Both the position numbers and the translations under genes were made by a program. A stretch of DNA of 52,031 nucleotides from an uncultured Lachnospiraceae bacterium (GTDB lineage Bacteria > Bacillota > Clostridia > Lachnospirales > Lachnospiraceae): the NCBI GenBank assembly GCA_947630875.1, contig CANRJG010000011.1, forward strand, positions 1-52,031. Direction: 5' to 3'. The notes beneath the pieces were generated by a model. It did no database searches. It was not told where the DNA came from and saw only the letters and a program-made list of their open reading frames with translations. This document shows, piece after piece, positions 7,006 to 15,098 of this stretch; within the stretch, counting starts at the first letter, position 1, and every line of letters begins with the position of its first letter.

Positions 7006-9180
7006 CTACAGATGCAGAACCCGGTCTTTGATTTCCTGAGTCCGGCCCTGATTCCAATACTGGGTGCCGATATAACCGCAGGTTCTTCTGGCGACGTTCA
7101 TCGTATCCTGATCCTGATTGCCGCACTGCGGGCATGTCCATACCAGCTTACCGTCCTGCTCTTTGATTTCGATCTCACCGTCCCAGCCGCAGCGCTGACA
7201 GTAGTCGGACTTTGTATTGAGCTCCGCGTAAATGATATTGTCATAGATAAATTTCATGACTTCCAGTACCGCTTCGATATTGTTCTGCATATCGGGGACT
7301 TCCACATAACTGATGGCGCCGCCCGGAGAAAGATGCTGGAACTGCGCTTCAAAGCGGAGTTTTTCGAAAGCGTCGATCTCTTCGGTGACATGTACATGGT
7401 AGCTGTTGGTGATATATCCTTTGTCTGTCACGCCGGGGACAATACCGAAGCGGCGCTGCAGGCATTTGGCAAATTTATAGGTGGTGGATTCCAGCGGCGT
7501 GCCATAGAGGCTGAAATCAATATTGTGGGCTTCTTTCCAGCGGCGGCAGGCAGCATTCATGTATTCCATGACGCTGAGTGCAAAAGGCGTCGCGCTGGGA
7601 TCGGTATGGCTCTTGCCGGTCATGTATTTGACGCACTCGTAAAGTCCGGCGTACCCCAAAGAGATGGTGGAGTATCCGCCATACAGCAGTTTGTCAATGG
7701 TTTCGCCTTTTTTCAGTCTCGCACAGGCGCCGTACTGCCAGAGAATCGGCGCAGCGTCGGACAAAGTGCCTTTCAGACGTTCATGACGGCACATCAGCGC
7801 GCGGTGGCAAAGCTCCAGACGATCGTCGAAGATTTCCCAGAATTTATCAAAGTCTCCGCCGGAGGAAAGGGCGATATCTACAAGATTTAAGGTGACGACG
7901 CCCTGATTGAATCTGCCGTAGTATTTCGGCTTGCCGTTTTCATCTACATAAGGGGTCAGGAAGCTGCGGCATCCCATACAGGTGTAGCAGTGTCCCTCGC
8001 CGTTTTTGTCGATCTTCAGCTCCAGCATTTTCTTTTCGGAAATATAATCCGGCACCATACGCTTGGCCGTACATTTCGCGGCCAGCTCGGTCAGATACCA
8101 GTAGGGAGAGCCTTCCGTAATGTTGTCTTCTTCCAGAACATAGATCAGTTTGGGAAAAGCCGGGGTGATCCAGACGCCTTTTTCATTTTTCACGCCCTGA
8201 TACCGCTGCTTGAGCACTTCCTCGATAATCATCGCAAGGTCGTCTTTTTCCCGCTGGTCCTTTGCTTCGTTCAGATACATGAATACCGTCACGAAGGGCG
8301 CCTGCCCGTTGGTGGTCAGAAGCGTCACAACCTGATACTGGATCGTCTGTACGCCTTTGCTGATTTCATCCCGTACACGCAGCTCTACCAGTTTGTCGAT
8401 GGCTTCATCGGAAAGATGGCTGCCGATGGCTTCATTTTCCTCCAGGACGGTCCTGCGGAATTTCTCACGGCTGACCTGTACGAAAGGCGCCAGATGGGTC
8501 AGGGAAATGGACTGTCCGCCGTACTGATTGGAGGCCACCTGCGCGATAATCTGCGTCGCAATATTGCAGGCTGTGGAAAAGCTGTGGGGCCGTTCGATCA
8601 GCGTGCCGGTGATGACGGTTCCGTTCTGCAGCATATCTTCCAGATTCACCAGATCGCAGTTATGCATATGCTGTGCGAAATAATCGGAATCATGGAAATG
8701 AATCAGTCCGTCGTTGTGTGCGTCAACAATGTCCTTGGGCAGCAGGATACGGTTTGTGATATCTCTGGAAACCTCGCCGGCCATATAATCACGCTGGGTG
8801 GAATTGACCACGGGATTTTTGTTGGAATTTTCCTGCTTTGCCTCTTCGTTGTTGCATTCGATCAGGCTTAAGATTTTGTCGTCGGTGGTATTGGACTGAC
8901 GCACCAGCGTTCTGGTATAACGATAGGTGATATACGCCTTGGCCACTTCAAATGCACCGTGAGCCATGATCTGTTTTTCCACCATATCCTGAATTTCTTC
9001 TACGCTGGGGGAGCGGCCGAGCTGCTCACAGGAAAGAACCACGCTGTCTGCGATTCGCTGGATCTGCATCGGCGTCATGCGCTCCTGTTCCGGAACAGTC
9101 TCGTTGGCTTTGCTGATGGCTACGATAATCTTGGTAATATCGAAAGCATTTTCAGCGCCGTTTCTTTTTATGATCTTCAT
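7006..9180 (-). CDS. nrdD: Anaerobic (class III) ribonucleoside-triphosphate reductase
   Basis: The 724-residue enzyme reduces ribonucleotides to deoxyribonucleotides with a glycyl radical, so it works only without oxygen. An ATP-cone allosteric domain is at about 1-95 (MKIIKRNGAENAFDITKI). The catalytic barrel follows, with a CYTCMGCRSF stretch. The C terminus has two zinc-type Cys pairs (CQRCG, CPQCG) and the radical loop RRTCGYIG with the radical Gly at about residue 702. Length is typical. The ATG has AAGGAG upstream. The gene is under a NrdR-type promoter and forms an operon with nrdG. Confidence 0.97.
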   Translation of the reverse strand: MKIIKRNGAENAFDITKIIVAISKANETVPEQERMTPMQIQRIADSVVLSCEQLGRSPSVEEIQDMVEKQIMAHGAFEVAKAYITYRYTRTLVRQSNTTDDKILSLIECNNEEAKQENSNKNPVVNSTQRDYMAGEVSRDITNRILLPKDIVDAHNDGLIHFHDSDYFAQHMHNCDLVNLEDMLQNGTVITGTLIERPHSFSTACNIATQIIAQVASNQYGGQSISLTHLAPFVQVSREKFRRTVLEENEAIGSHLSDEAIDKLVELRVRDEISKGVQTIQYQVVTLLTTNGQAPFVTVFMYLNEAKDQREKDDLAMIIEEVLKQRYQGVKNEKGVWITPAFPKLIYVLEEDNITEGSPYWYLTELAAKCTAKRMVPDYISEKKMLELKIDKNGEGHCYTCMGCRSFLTPYVDENGKPKYYGRFNQGVVTLNLVDIALSSGGDFDKFWEIFDDRLELCHRALMCRHERLKGTLSDAAPILWQYGACARLKKGETIDKLLYGGYSTISLGYAGLYECVKYMTGKSHTDPSATPFALSVMEYMNAACRRWKEAHNIDFSLYGTPLESTTYKFAKCLQRRFGIVPGVTDKGYITNSYHVHVTEEIDAFEKLRFEAQFQHLSPGGAISYVEVPDMQNNIEAVLEVMKFIYDNIIYAELNTKSDYCQRCGWDGEIEIKEQDGKLVWTCPQCGNQDQDTMNVARRTCGYIGTQYWNQGRTQEIKDRVLHL

Positions 9181-9200
9181 GACTTTTTCTCCTTCGGTTG

Positions 9201-9241
9201 CGGCACGCGCGCCCCCTTAAGGTGCGCCCTGCCCTGTCGTC
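9201..9241 (-). promoter_or_regulatory. GC-rich leader element of nrdD, shared with the hdr leader
   Basis: Read on the minus strand, the leader just before the ribosome binding site contains ACGAC, GGCAGGG, CTTAAGGG and GCGCGCGTGCCG in that order. The same blocks occur in the same order at 32341-32379 before hdrB. GGCA pairs with TGCC around an inner stem, giving a hairpin ending about 20 nt before the start codon. Confidence 0.5.
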
Positions 9242-9246
9242 CCGTA

Positions 9247-9304
9247 CAACAAGATATTGTGTATCGACAGAATCTAAAATAGCATATATTGTATCGGCAG
9301 TCAA
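9247..9304 (-). promoter_or_regulatory. nrdD promoter with two NrdR boxes
   Basis: On the minus strand, TTGACT (9299-9304), a 17-bp spacer and TATTTT (9276-9281) form the promoter. One NrdR-like box (9279-9294, about 12 of 16 matches to ACACWATATATWGTGT) fills the spacer, the other (9247-9262, about 13 of 16) lies just after the start site. Their starts are 32 bp apart, about three helical turns, the spacing known for NrdR sites. NrdR, the ATP/dATP-sensing repressor, would block this promoter when dATP is high. Confidence 0.8.
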
Positions 9305-9412
9305 GAGAAAAGAAAGGGAAATACAGGATGAAAAACTGCCAAAAAAAATGGTGATTTTATGGAAAGCGCCGGAACGATACGGATGCTTTCCTATAATATA
9401 ATTTATAAAAAC

Positions 9413-9454
9413 AAAAAAACATACCCTTTTTGCAGGATATACAAAAAGGGTATG
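9413..9454 (-). terminator. Intrinsic terminator of the AGCS symporter gene
   Basis: A perfect 13-bp stem (9420-9432 with 9442-9454) is followed on the minus strand by seven T residues. The stretch from here to the nrdD promoter (about 9305-9412) is AT-rich and shows no gene. Confidence 0.88.
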
Positions 9455-9493
9455 CGTGGAAATGGATTTTTATATTTGATCTGTTTTCTGCAG

Positions 9494-10975
9494 TCAGTCT
9501 TCTTCCAGATCTGCTTCGGCTTCCGCCTGAATCTCTTTGAAATGAGAAAGCATGGGCGCAACGTCCTTCTTGCCTTTCAGCCGGCGGTCCGTATAGTTCC
9601 TGGTGAGCTTCATAACCAGCGGAGCCAGGGAAAGGACACCGATTAAGTTGGGTACCATCATCAGACCGTTGAAGGTATCGGAAATGTTCCAGGGAAGAGA
9701 TACGTTGGTCAGAACCGAGCTGACGAAGATGACGGCGACGAAGACGATCTTGTACGCAACCGCGGATTTGTCACCGAACAGGTAGGACCAGCTGCGGGTT
9801 CCGTAGTAGCTCCAGCCGAGGATCGTGGAGAAGGCGAAGAACAGCAGCGCAACCGCCACGAACATGCTGCCGAAGGAACCGAAAGAGGTGCCGAAGGCGG
9901 AGGCTACCAGGGTGTTGCTGTCTACATTTTCAAAGGCAGCGGCCAGCATACCGGTCTTCAGATCGATGGTACCGGTGCACAGAACCACCAGTGCTGTGAT
10001 GGTGCAGATGATAATGGTATCGAAGAATACTTCGAAGATACCCCACAGACCCTGCTTTACCGGCTCCTTGACGTTGGAAGCGGAGTGTACCATAACCGAA
10101 GAACCCAGACCGGCTTCATTGGAGAAGATACCACGCTTGAAGCCCTGCTGGATGGCAATACCGACTGCGCCGCCGGCAGCGCCCCGGGCCGTAAATGCAA
10201 ATTTGAAGATGGCGCCGAAAACGGAACCGATGGTACCGACATGCATGAAAATAACAACCAGCGCGCCGATGACATAGATGACTGCCATAAACGGAACGAT
10301 TTTTTCCGCAACCGCCGCGATTCGCTTAATGCCGCCGATGATAACCAGCGCCGCAACCGCAGTGATCACAAGGCCGGTCACCCAGCGGGGAATGTTGAAG
10401 GCTGCCTGCATATTGCCGGAAATCGTATTGGCCTGCGCCAGGTTGCCGATACCGAAGGAAGCCAGCACTGCAAAGCAGGAGAACAGGATGGCCAGTACAC
10501 GGCCGATGACCTTACAGTTCTTTCTGCCGCCCAGACCGTCCTGCAGGTAATACATGGCGCCGCCGGCCCACTGGCCTTTGCTGTCTTTGCGACGGAAGTA
10601 GATACCAAGGATATTTTCAGAGTAGTTGGTCATCATACCGAAAAATGCGGAAAGCCACATCCAGAAGACCGCGCCTGCACCGCCGACGGCAATGGCGCCT
10701 GCCACACCAGCGATGTTGCCGGTACCCACTGTCGCGGCCAGCGCCGTACACAGTGCCTGAAACTGGGAAATGGACGCGCTGTCTTTGGTATGTCCGGAAA
10801 TTCTCCGGTCAAAAATGCTGCCGATGGTTTTCTTCATCCAGTGGCCGAAGTGGGAAATCTGGAAGAACTTTGTCAGGGAGGTCATGATGATACCGGTGCC
10901 CAGCAGCAGAACGATACCAAACCAGCCCCAGATAAAGCCGTTCAGATCTTCAGCGATAAAGTTCAGAAATCTCAT
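9494..10975 (-). CDS. Sodium:alanine/glycine symporter (AGCS family)
   Basis: Start chosen at MRFLNFIAEDLNG (10975), preceded by AGGAGGAACGATTCT; the in-frame extension upstream runs through the riboswitch platform. The 493-residue protein has about 10-11 membrane segments and AGCS features such as GTGNIAGVAGAIAVGGAGAVFWMW and FSNEAGLGSS. These carriers bring in alanine or glycine with Na+. The gene is single, between its own terminator and a tandem glycine riboswitch, which points to glycine as a substrate or signal. Confidence 0.93.
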   Translation of the reverse strand: MRFLNFIAEDLNGFIWGWFGIVLLLGTGIIMTSLTKFFQISHFGHWMKKTIGSIFDRRISGHTKDSASISQFQALCTALAATVGTGNIAGVAGAIAVGGAGAVFWMWLSAFFGMMTNYSENILGIYFRRKDSKGQWAGGAMYYLQDGLGGRKNCKVIGRVLAILFSCFAVLASFGIGNLAQANTISGNMQAAFNIPRWVTGLVITAVAALVIIGGIKRIAAVAEKIVPFMAVIYVIGALVVIFMHVGTIGSVFGAIFKFAFTARGAAGGAVGIAIQQGFKRGIFSNEAGLGSSVMVHSASNVKEPVKQGLWGIFEVFFDTIIICTITALVVLCTGTIDLKTGMLAAAFENVDSNTLVASAFGTSFGSFGSMFVAVALLFFAFSTILGWSYYGTRSWSYLFGDKSAVAYKIVFVAVIFVSSVLTNVSLPWNISDTFNGLMMVPNLIGVLSLAPLVMKLTRNYTDRRLKGKKDVAPMLSHFKEIQAEAEADLEED

Positions 10976-11007
10976 AGAATCGTTCCTCCTGTAAAATTTG
11001 TGCCAGC

Positions 11008-11047
11008 GAAAAAGAAAAGCGGCCGGAGACGAAAGGCCTCTGACCGC
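11008..11047 (-). terminator. Terminator in the glycine riboswitch expression platform
   Basis: On the minus strand GCGGTCAGAG pairs with CTCCGGCCGC (11019-11028 with 11038-11047; one mismatch, one G-U) and is followed by TTTTCTTTTT. It sits between the second aptamer and the symporter start, so glycine binding very likely sets readthrough here. Confidence 0.75.
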
Positions 11048-11093
11048 AAAATAACAAATCGGCATTCATCATATAATAATGAATGAATCCAAG

Positions 11094-11290
11094 CTCTGTC
11101 CTTTTGCCTGAGAGATTGAATGCGGCGGCACACGCCGTACATCTTGCCCCTTCGGCACCCGCAAAATGCGGGCTTCTCCAGAGTGTCATCAAGACACAGT
11201 CTTTTCCGGCAGATACCGGAGCCTGAGAGTGTTACTCCTTCGGCGGAACAGGTCGCTTTCCTGTGCCTGTCAGCTGACACGTATATGAAA
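11094..11290 (-). ncRNA. Tandem glycine riboswitch (two aptamers)
   Basis: Read on the minus strand, the first aptamer has GCCGAAGGAGTAACACTCTC and AGG, the linker leads to CTCTGGAGA, and the second has TGCCGAAGGGGCAAGAT, AATCTCTCAGGCAAAAGG and the closing ACAGAG. These are the hallmark conserved blocks of gcvT-type glycine riboswitches in the right order. It lies about 120 nt before the AGCS symporter start. The 5' limit is set by the promoter start site near 11292. Confidence 0.93.
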
Positions 11291-11298
11291 TTAGAAAA

Positions 11299-11327
11299 AA
11301 GATAGCATGAACCGCGGGAAATGTCAA
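11299..11327 (-). promoter_or_regulatory. Promoter of the glycine riboswitch-symporter transcript
   Basis: On the minus strand TTGACA (11322-11327), 17-bp spacer, TATCTT (11299-11304). The predicted start is just before the first aptamer. Confidence 0.75.
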
Positions 11328-11342
11328 GAAAACGGCGGCAAT

Positions 11343-13172
11343 TTATGCTTTGTTTTTCATCGCTGTCCGTTTCCGTAAGGTGGGATCCAGTATTTTTTTC
11401 CGAATCCGCAGATTTTTCGGCGTCACTTCCAGCAATTCGTCGGTGTTAATGATTTCCATGCACTGTTCCAGACTTAAAACTCTGGGCGGAACCAGCCGGA
11501 GCGCATCGTCGGAACCGGCGGCCCGGGTGTTGGTCAGCTGTTTGCGCTTGCAGACGTTCACCTCGATATCCTCAGCCTTGGGATTTAAGCCTACCACCAT
11601 ACCGGCGTATACTTTTTCGCCGGGACCGATGAGCAGGGCGCCCCGCTCCTGGGCATTGAACAGGCCATAGGTCACGGATTCTCCGGTTTCATAGGCAATC
11701 AGGGAACCTGTGCTGCGGTACTGAATGTCGCCCTTGTAGGGGGCATAGCCCTGAAAGATGGTGTTGATGACGCCGGTGCCTTTGGTATCGGTCAGAAATT
11801 CGTCCCGGTATCCGATGAGACCCCGGGAAGGAATCAGAAATTCCAGACGGGTGGAGCCGCTGCCGGAAATGCTCATGCCCTGCAGCTCGCCCTTTCTGCG
11901 GCTGAGTTTTTCAATGACCGTGCCGGAGTAGGTTTCATCCACATCCACGTAAGCCAGTTCCATGGGCTCCAGCTTGTGCCCTTTTTCATCCTGATGGTAG
12001 AGTACCTCCGCCTTGCTGACGGCGAATTCATAGCCTTCCCGGCGCATATTTTCAATCAGTACGGACAGATGCAGCTCTCCCCGTCCGCTGACCTTGAAGC
12101 TTTCAGTGGTATCGGTTTCCTCGACGCGCAGGGACACGTCGGTGTTGAGTTCACGGAACAGACGGTCCCGCAGATGCCGGGACGTCACATATTTGCCCTC
12201 CGTGCCTGCGAAAGGACTGTCATTGACAATAAAATACATGGCAATGGTGGGCTCGGAAATTTTTTGAAACGGAATCGGCGCATAGTGTTCCGGATCGCAG
12301 ATGGTATCGCCGATGTGAATGGACGGAATACCCGAGATCGCCACGATGGAGCCGATGGTGGCGTGCATGACCTCGGTTTTCTGCAGTCCCGAAAATTCAT
12401 AGAGCCGGGAAACCTTGACCCGTTCCCGTTTTTCCGGCAAATGGGAATTGGTGAGCATTACCTCGTCCCCTACGGAAAGGGTGCCGTTTTCAATTTTGCC
12501 GATGCCGATCCGGCCCACGTAATCATTATAATCGATGGTACTGATCAGCACCTGTGTGGGGGCATCCGGATCGCCTTCCGGCGCCGGAATGTGCCGGATA
12601 ATGGTTTCAAACAGCGGCACCATATTCACCGGTTCTTCATTTAAATCGGTGGTGGCGTAACCAGCCTTGGCCGAAGCATAGACGAAGGGGCAGTCCAGCT
12701 GCGCATCGGAAGCGTTTAAGTCCAGCAGCAGCTCCAGCACTTCATCTACCACTTCCTCGCAGCGGGCTTCGGGCTTGTCCATTTTATTGATGCAGACGAT
12801 AATGGGCAGGTCCAGCTCCAGCGCTTTGCCCAGCACGAAGCGGGTCTGGGGCATGGCGCCTTCGTAGGCGTCCACCACCAGAATGACGCCGTTGACCATT
12901 TTCAGGACACGCTCGACTTCGCCGCCGAAATCGGCATGACCGGGGGTATCTACAATATTAATCTTAATATCTTTATAGCAAACCGCGGTGTTCTTGGAAA
13001 GAATGGTGATGCCGCGCTCCCGTTCAATATCATTGGAGTCCATGACGCGCTCCATGACTTCCTGATTTGCGCGGAACACACCGCTTTGTTTTAAGAGTTC
13101 GTCCACCAGTGTGGTTTTGCCGTGGTCAACGTGGGCGATGATCGCGACGTTGCGGATATCTTCTCGTTTCAT
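11343..13172 (-). CDS. typA: Ribosome-associated translational GTPase TypA/BipA
   Basis: Start chosen at [21 protein letters not shown] (13172). The 609-residue protein has the EF-G-like layout: GTPase domain with G1 [10 protein letters not shown]3 [11 protein letters not shown] and G4 NKMD, then domains II, III, V and the BipA C-terminal domain ([14 protein letters not shown]). BipA binds the ribosome near the EF-G site and supports assembly and stress adaptation. Length matches the family (about 605-615). The start has AAAGGT upstream. It is a single gene. Confidence 0.97.
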   Translation of the reverse strand: MKREDIRNVAIIAHVDHGKTTLVDELLKQSGVFRANQEVMERVMDSNDIERERGITILSKNTAVCYKDIKINIVDTPGHADFGGEVERVLKMVNGVILVVDAYEGAMPQTRFVLGKALELDLPIIVCINKMDKPEARCEEVVDEVLELLLDLNASDAQLDCPFVYASAKAGYATTDLNEEPVNMVPLFETIIRHIPAPEGDPDAPTQVLISTIDYNDYVGRIGIGKIENGTLSVGDEVMLTNSHLPEKRERVKVSRLYEFSGLQKTEVMHATIGSIVAISGIPSIHIGDTICDPEHYAPIPFQKISEPTIAMYFIVNDSPFAGTEGKYVTSRHLRDRLFRELNTDVSLRVEETDTTESFKVSGRGELHLSVLIENMRREGYEFAVSKAEVLYHQDEKGHKLEPMELAYVDVDETYSGTVIEKLSRRKGELQGMSISGSGSTRLEFLIPSRGLIGYRDEFLTDTKGTGVINTIFQGYAPYKGDIQYRSTGSLIAYETGESVTYGLFNAQERGALLIGPGEKVYAGMVVGLNPKAEDIEVNVCKRKQLTNTRAAGSDDALRLVPPRVLSLEQCMEIINTDELLEVTPKNLRIRKKILDPTLRKRTAMKNKA

Positions 13173-13233
13173 TTGTCTTACCTTTCTTATTTTGCTGACG
13201 GCGGGACACCCCGCCAAAAAGCACTATTTAGAT

Positions 13234-13261
13234 AGTGTACCACATTTGTTTTAGAATACAA
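13234..13261 (-). promoter_or_regulatory. Likely typA promoter
   Basis: On the minus strand TTGTAT (13256-13261), 16-bp spacer, TACACT (13234-13239). A short inverted repeat (ACTAT/ATAGT, 13223-13236) and a GGCGGG hairpin follow in the leader. Confidence 0.5.
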
Positions 13262-13346
13262 GCAGAAAAAAGAAGAAAATTGCCGCAGGAAACCGTCGAA
13301 ATAATGCGACGGATTTTTGGTCTATACCACAGGACGGCGGCATATA

Positions 13347-13412
13347 CATAAGTTGTAGATAAAAATGAATGCGGAGGACCCGTTTTTTTCAAATGGGTTT
13401 CGACAACTTATG
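13347..13412 (+). promoter_or_regulatory. Nested inverted repeats in the SSB-like gene leader
   Basis: CATAAGTTGT (13347-13356) pairs with ACAACTTATG (13403-13412), enclosing a second stem ACCCGTTT / AAATGGGT (13378-13385 with 13391-13398). The outer arm ends immediately before the AAGGAAGGAG ribosome binding site, so folding could control translation. Confidence 0.5.
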
Positions 13413-13432
13413 AGAAGGAAGGAGCTACTATT

Positions 13433-14068
13433 ATGATGATCGATAAAGTGATCGAAAATAACCAGGTTGCAATGATTGGAACCATAACCGCGCCGTTCCG
13501 GTTCAGCTATGAAATCTTCGGGGAGGGGTTTTATATGACAGAAATCGAAGTACGGCGGCTCAGTGAATCCACCGATATCATTCCGCTGATGGTTTCGAAC
13601 CGGCTGATGGACGTGACGGAGGATTACACCGGTTCGATGATCAAGGTCATGGGCCAGTTCAGATCGTATAACAGACATGAGGAAAAAAGAAACCGGCTGG
13701 TTTTAAGTGTTTTTGCCCGGGAGGTGGAATTCGCGGAGGAGGAGGAACCGCTGGTGAAGACCAACCAGATTTTTCTGGACGGCTACGTCTGCAAACCGCC
13801 GGTGTACCGGAAGACGCCGCTGGGCAGAGAGATCGCGGATCTTTTGATTGCCGTCAACCGGCCTTACGGGAAAAGCGATTATATTCCCTGTATCTGCTGG
13901 GGCAGAAACGCCCGGTTTGCCTCCGGCTTTGAAGTGGGAACCCATACCCAGATCTGGGGCAGGATCCAGAGCAGGGAATACATAAAAAAACTCAGCGAGG
14001 AGGAACAGGAAAAAAGGGTAGCCTATGAAGTCTCCGTCAGCAAACTGGAGGCGTTGGAAATAGATTGA
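13433..14068 (+). CDS. SSB-like protein with two OB folds
   Basis: A 211-residue protein. The second half (about 105-175: NQIFLDGYVCKPPVYRKTPLGRE, ADLLIAVNRPYGKSDYIPC, CWGRNAR) is an SSB-type OB fold, and the first half looks like a second, more divergent one. It lacks the long acidic tail and DDxPF tip of housekeeping SSB. Similar two-fold SSB relatives are common in Clostridia. It probably binds single-stranded nucleic acid; the exact role is unknown. Start at 13433 has AAGGAAGGAG about 9 nt upstream; the next codon is also ATG. Single-gene unit with a terminator. Confidence 0.75.
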   Translation: MMIDKVIENNQVAMIGTITAPFRFSYEIFGEGFYMTEIEVRRLSESTDIIPLMVSNRLMDVTEDYTGSMIKVMGQFRSYNRHEEKRNRLVLSVFAREVEFAEEEEPLVKTNQIFLDGYVCKPPVYRKTPLGREIADLLIAVNRPYGKSDYIPCICWGRNARFASGFEVGTHTQIWGRIQSREYIKKLSEEEQEKRVAYEVSVSKLEALEID

Positions 14069-14073
14069 ACCAA

Positions 14074-14113
14074 AAGCGCGTGTTGCCTTTTGCAGGCAGA
14101 CGCGCTTCTTTTA
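14074..14113 (+). terminator. Terminator after the SSB-like gene
   Basis: AAGCGCGT / ACGCGCTT (14074-14081 with 14100-14107) with an inner TGCC/GGCA stem, followed by CTTTTATTT. Confidence 0.8.
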
Positions 14114-14114
14114 T

Positions 14115-14143
14115 TTGACAAAGCGGGCAAATTTCGGCATACT
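14115..14143 (+). promoter_or_regulatory. dapB promoter
   Basis: TTGACA (14115-14120), 17-bp spacer, CATACT (14138-14143). It directly follows the preceding terminator and is 30 nt before the dapB start. Confidence 0.6.
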
Positions 14144-14173
14144 GGAAAAAAACAGACCAAAGGGGTGAAGCAG

Positions 14174-14929
14174 ATGGTAAAAATGATTATGCATGGCTGC
14201 AACGGACGAATGGGACAGGTGATCTCGTCCCTTGCGGAAGAAATGCAGGATATTGAAATTGTAGCCGGTGTGGATATTGCCGGAGGGCAGAAAAATGCGT
14301 ACCCAGTGTTCGAAACGCTGGCCCAGGTGAACGTACCCGCGGATGTGGTGGTGGATTTCGCCAGCGCGGCGGCAGCGGACGGACTGCTGGATGCCTGTAT
14401 CGAAAAGAAACTGCCGCTGGTCCTGTGTACCACGGGGCTTTCCGGGGCACAGCTGGAAAAAGTAAAGGCGGCTTCCGCACAGATTCCGGTGCTGCGCAGC
14501 GCCAATATGTCGCTGGGCATCAATATCATTGAGGATGTGCTGCGGAAAATATCCGGTTTCTTAAAAGAATCCGGCTTTGATATTGAGATTGTAGAGAAGC
14601 ATCACAATCAGAAAAAGGACGCTCCCAGTGGTACGGCGCTGGCGCTGGCGGACGCTGTAAACGACGGACTTAAGGAGCGGCAGCCCTATGTGTTTGACCG
14701 CAGCGGCCGGCTGCAGGCCAGACCGGAAAATGAAATCGGCATCAGCGCGGTGAGAGGCGGCAGCATCGTGGGCGAGCATGAGGTGATCTTCGCCGGAACG
14801 GACGAGGTCATTACCATCAAACACACGGCCTATTCCAGAGCCATTTTCGCCAAGGGCGCCCTGTGCGCCGCTGTATTTCTGGCGTCGGCAGCGCCGGGGA
14901 TGTATGATATGGGAGATGTCATCGGCTGA
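14174..14929 (+). CDS. dapB: 4-hydroxy-tetrahydrodipicolinate reductase
   Basis: Start chosen at MVKMIMHGCNGRMGQ (14174), with AAGGGGTG upstream; the longer frame reads through the promoter. The 251-residue enzyme has the Rossmann start GCNGRMGQ and the signature EKHHNQKKDAPSGTAL with the catalytic His pair and substrate-binding Lys. It reduces the dapA product with NAD(P)H in lysine and meso-diaminopimelate synthesis, feeding peptidoglycan. It stands alone; no dapA or lysC is nearby. Confidence 0.97.
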   Translation: MVKMIMHGCNGRMGQVISSLAEEMQDIEIVAGVDIAGGQKNAYPVFETLAQVNVPADVVVDFASAAAADGLLDACIEKKLPLVLCTTGLSGAQLEKVKAASAQIPVLRSANMSLGINIIEDVLRKISGFLKESGFDIEIVEKHHNQKKDAPSGTALALADAVNDGLKERQPYVFDRSGRLQARPENEIGISAVRGGSIVGEHEVIFAGTDEVITIKHTAYSRAIFAKGALCAAVFLASAAPGMYDMGDVIG

Positions 14930-15009
14930 CATCCTGCAAAAAGAAGGCATATCGCAGGTTCCGGAAGCTGTGGTTACTCTCGGACAGCCTTTACCGGCTG
15001 CATAAAGGA

Positions 15010-15056
15010 GAAAAAAGGACAGATATCTGAGATGAAAGGTATCTGTCCTGTTCTCT
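15010..15056. terminator. Bidirectional terminator between dapB and the AAA ATPase gene
   Basis: AGGACAGATA (15016-15025) pairs with TATCTGTCCT (15040-15049). TTCTCTTT follows on the plus strand and TTTTTTCTCC on the minus strand, suiting the two convergent genes. Confidence 0.75.
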
Positions 15057-15098
15057 TTAAGGTTTTCACAAGGAAATACAGGTGTTGTTCTCAGACAT

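Noticed and set aside
10976..11065. 30-residue N-terminal extension of the AGCS symporter
   Set aside because: It would translate through the riboswitch terminator; the AGGAGG site places the start at 10975.
13377..13400. Terminator at ACCCGTTTTTTTC..GGGT in the SSB-like leader
   Set aside because: The T run is in the loop rather than after the stem, and no plus-strand gene ends upstream.
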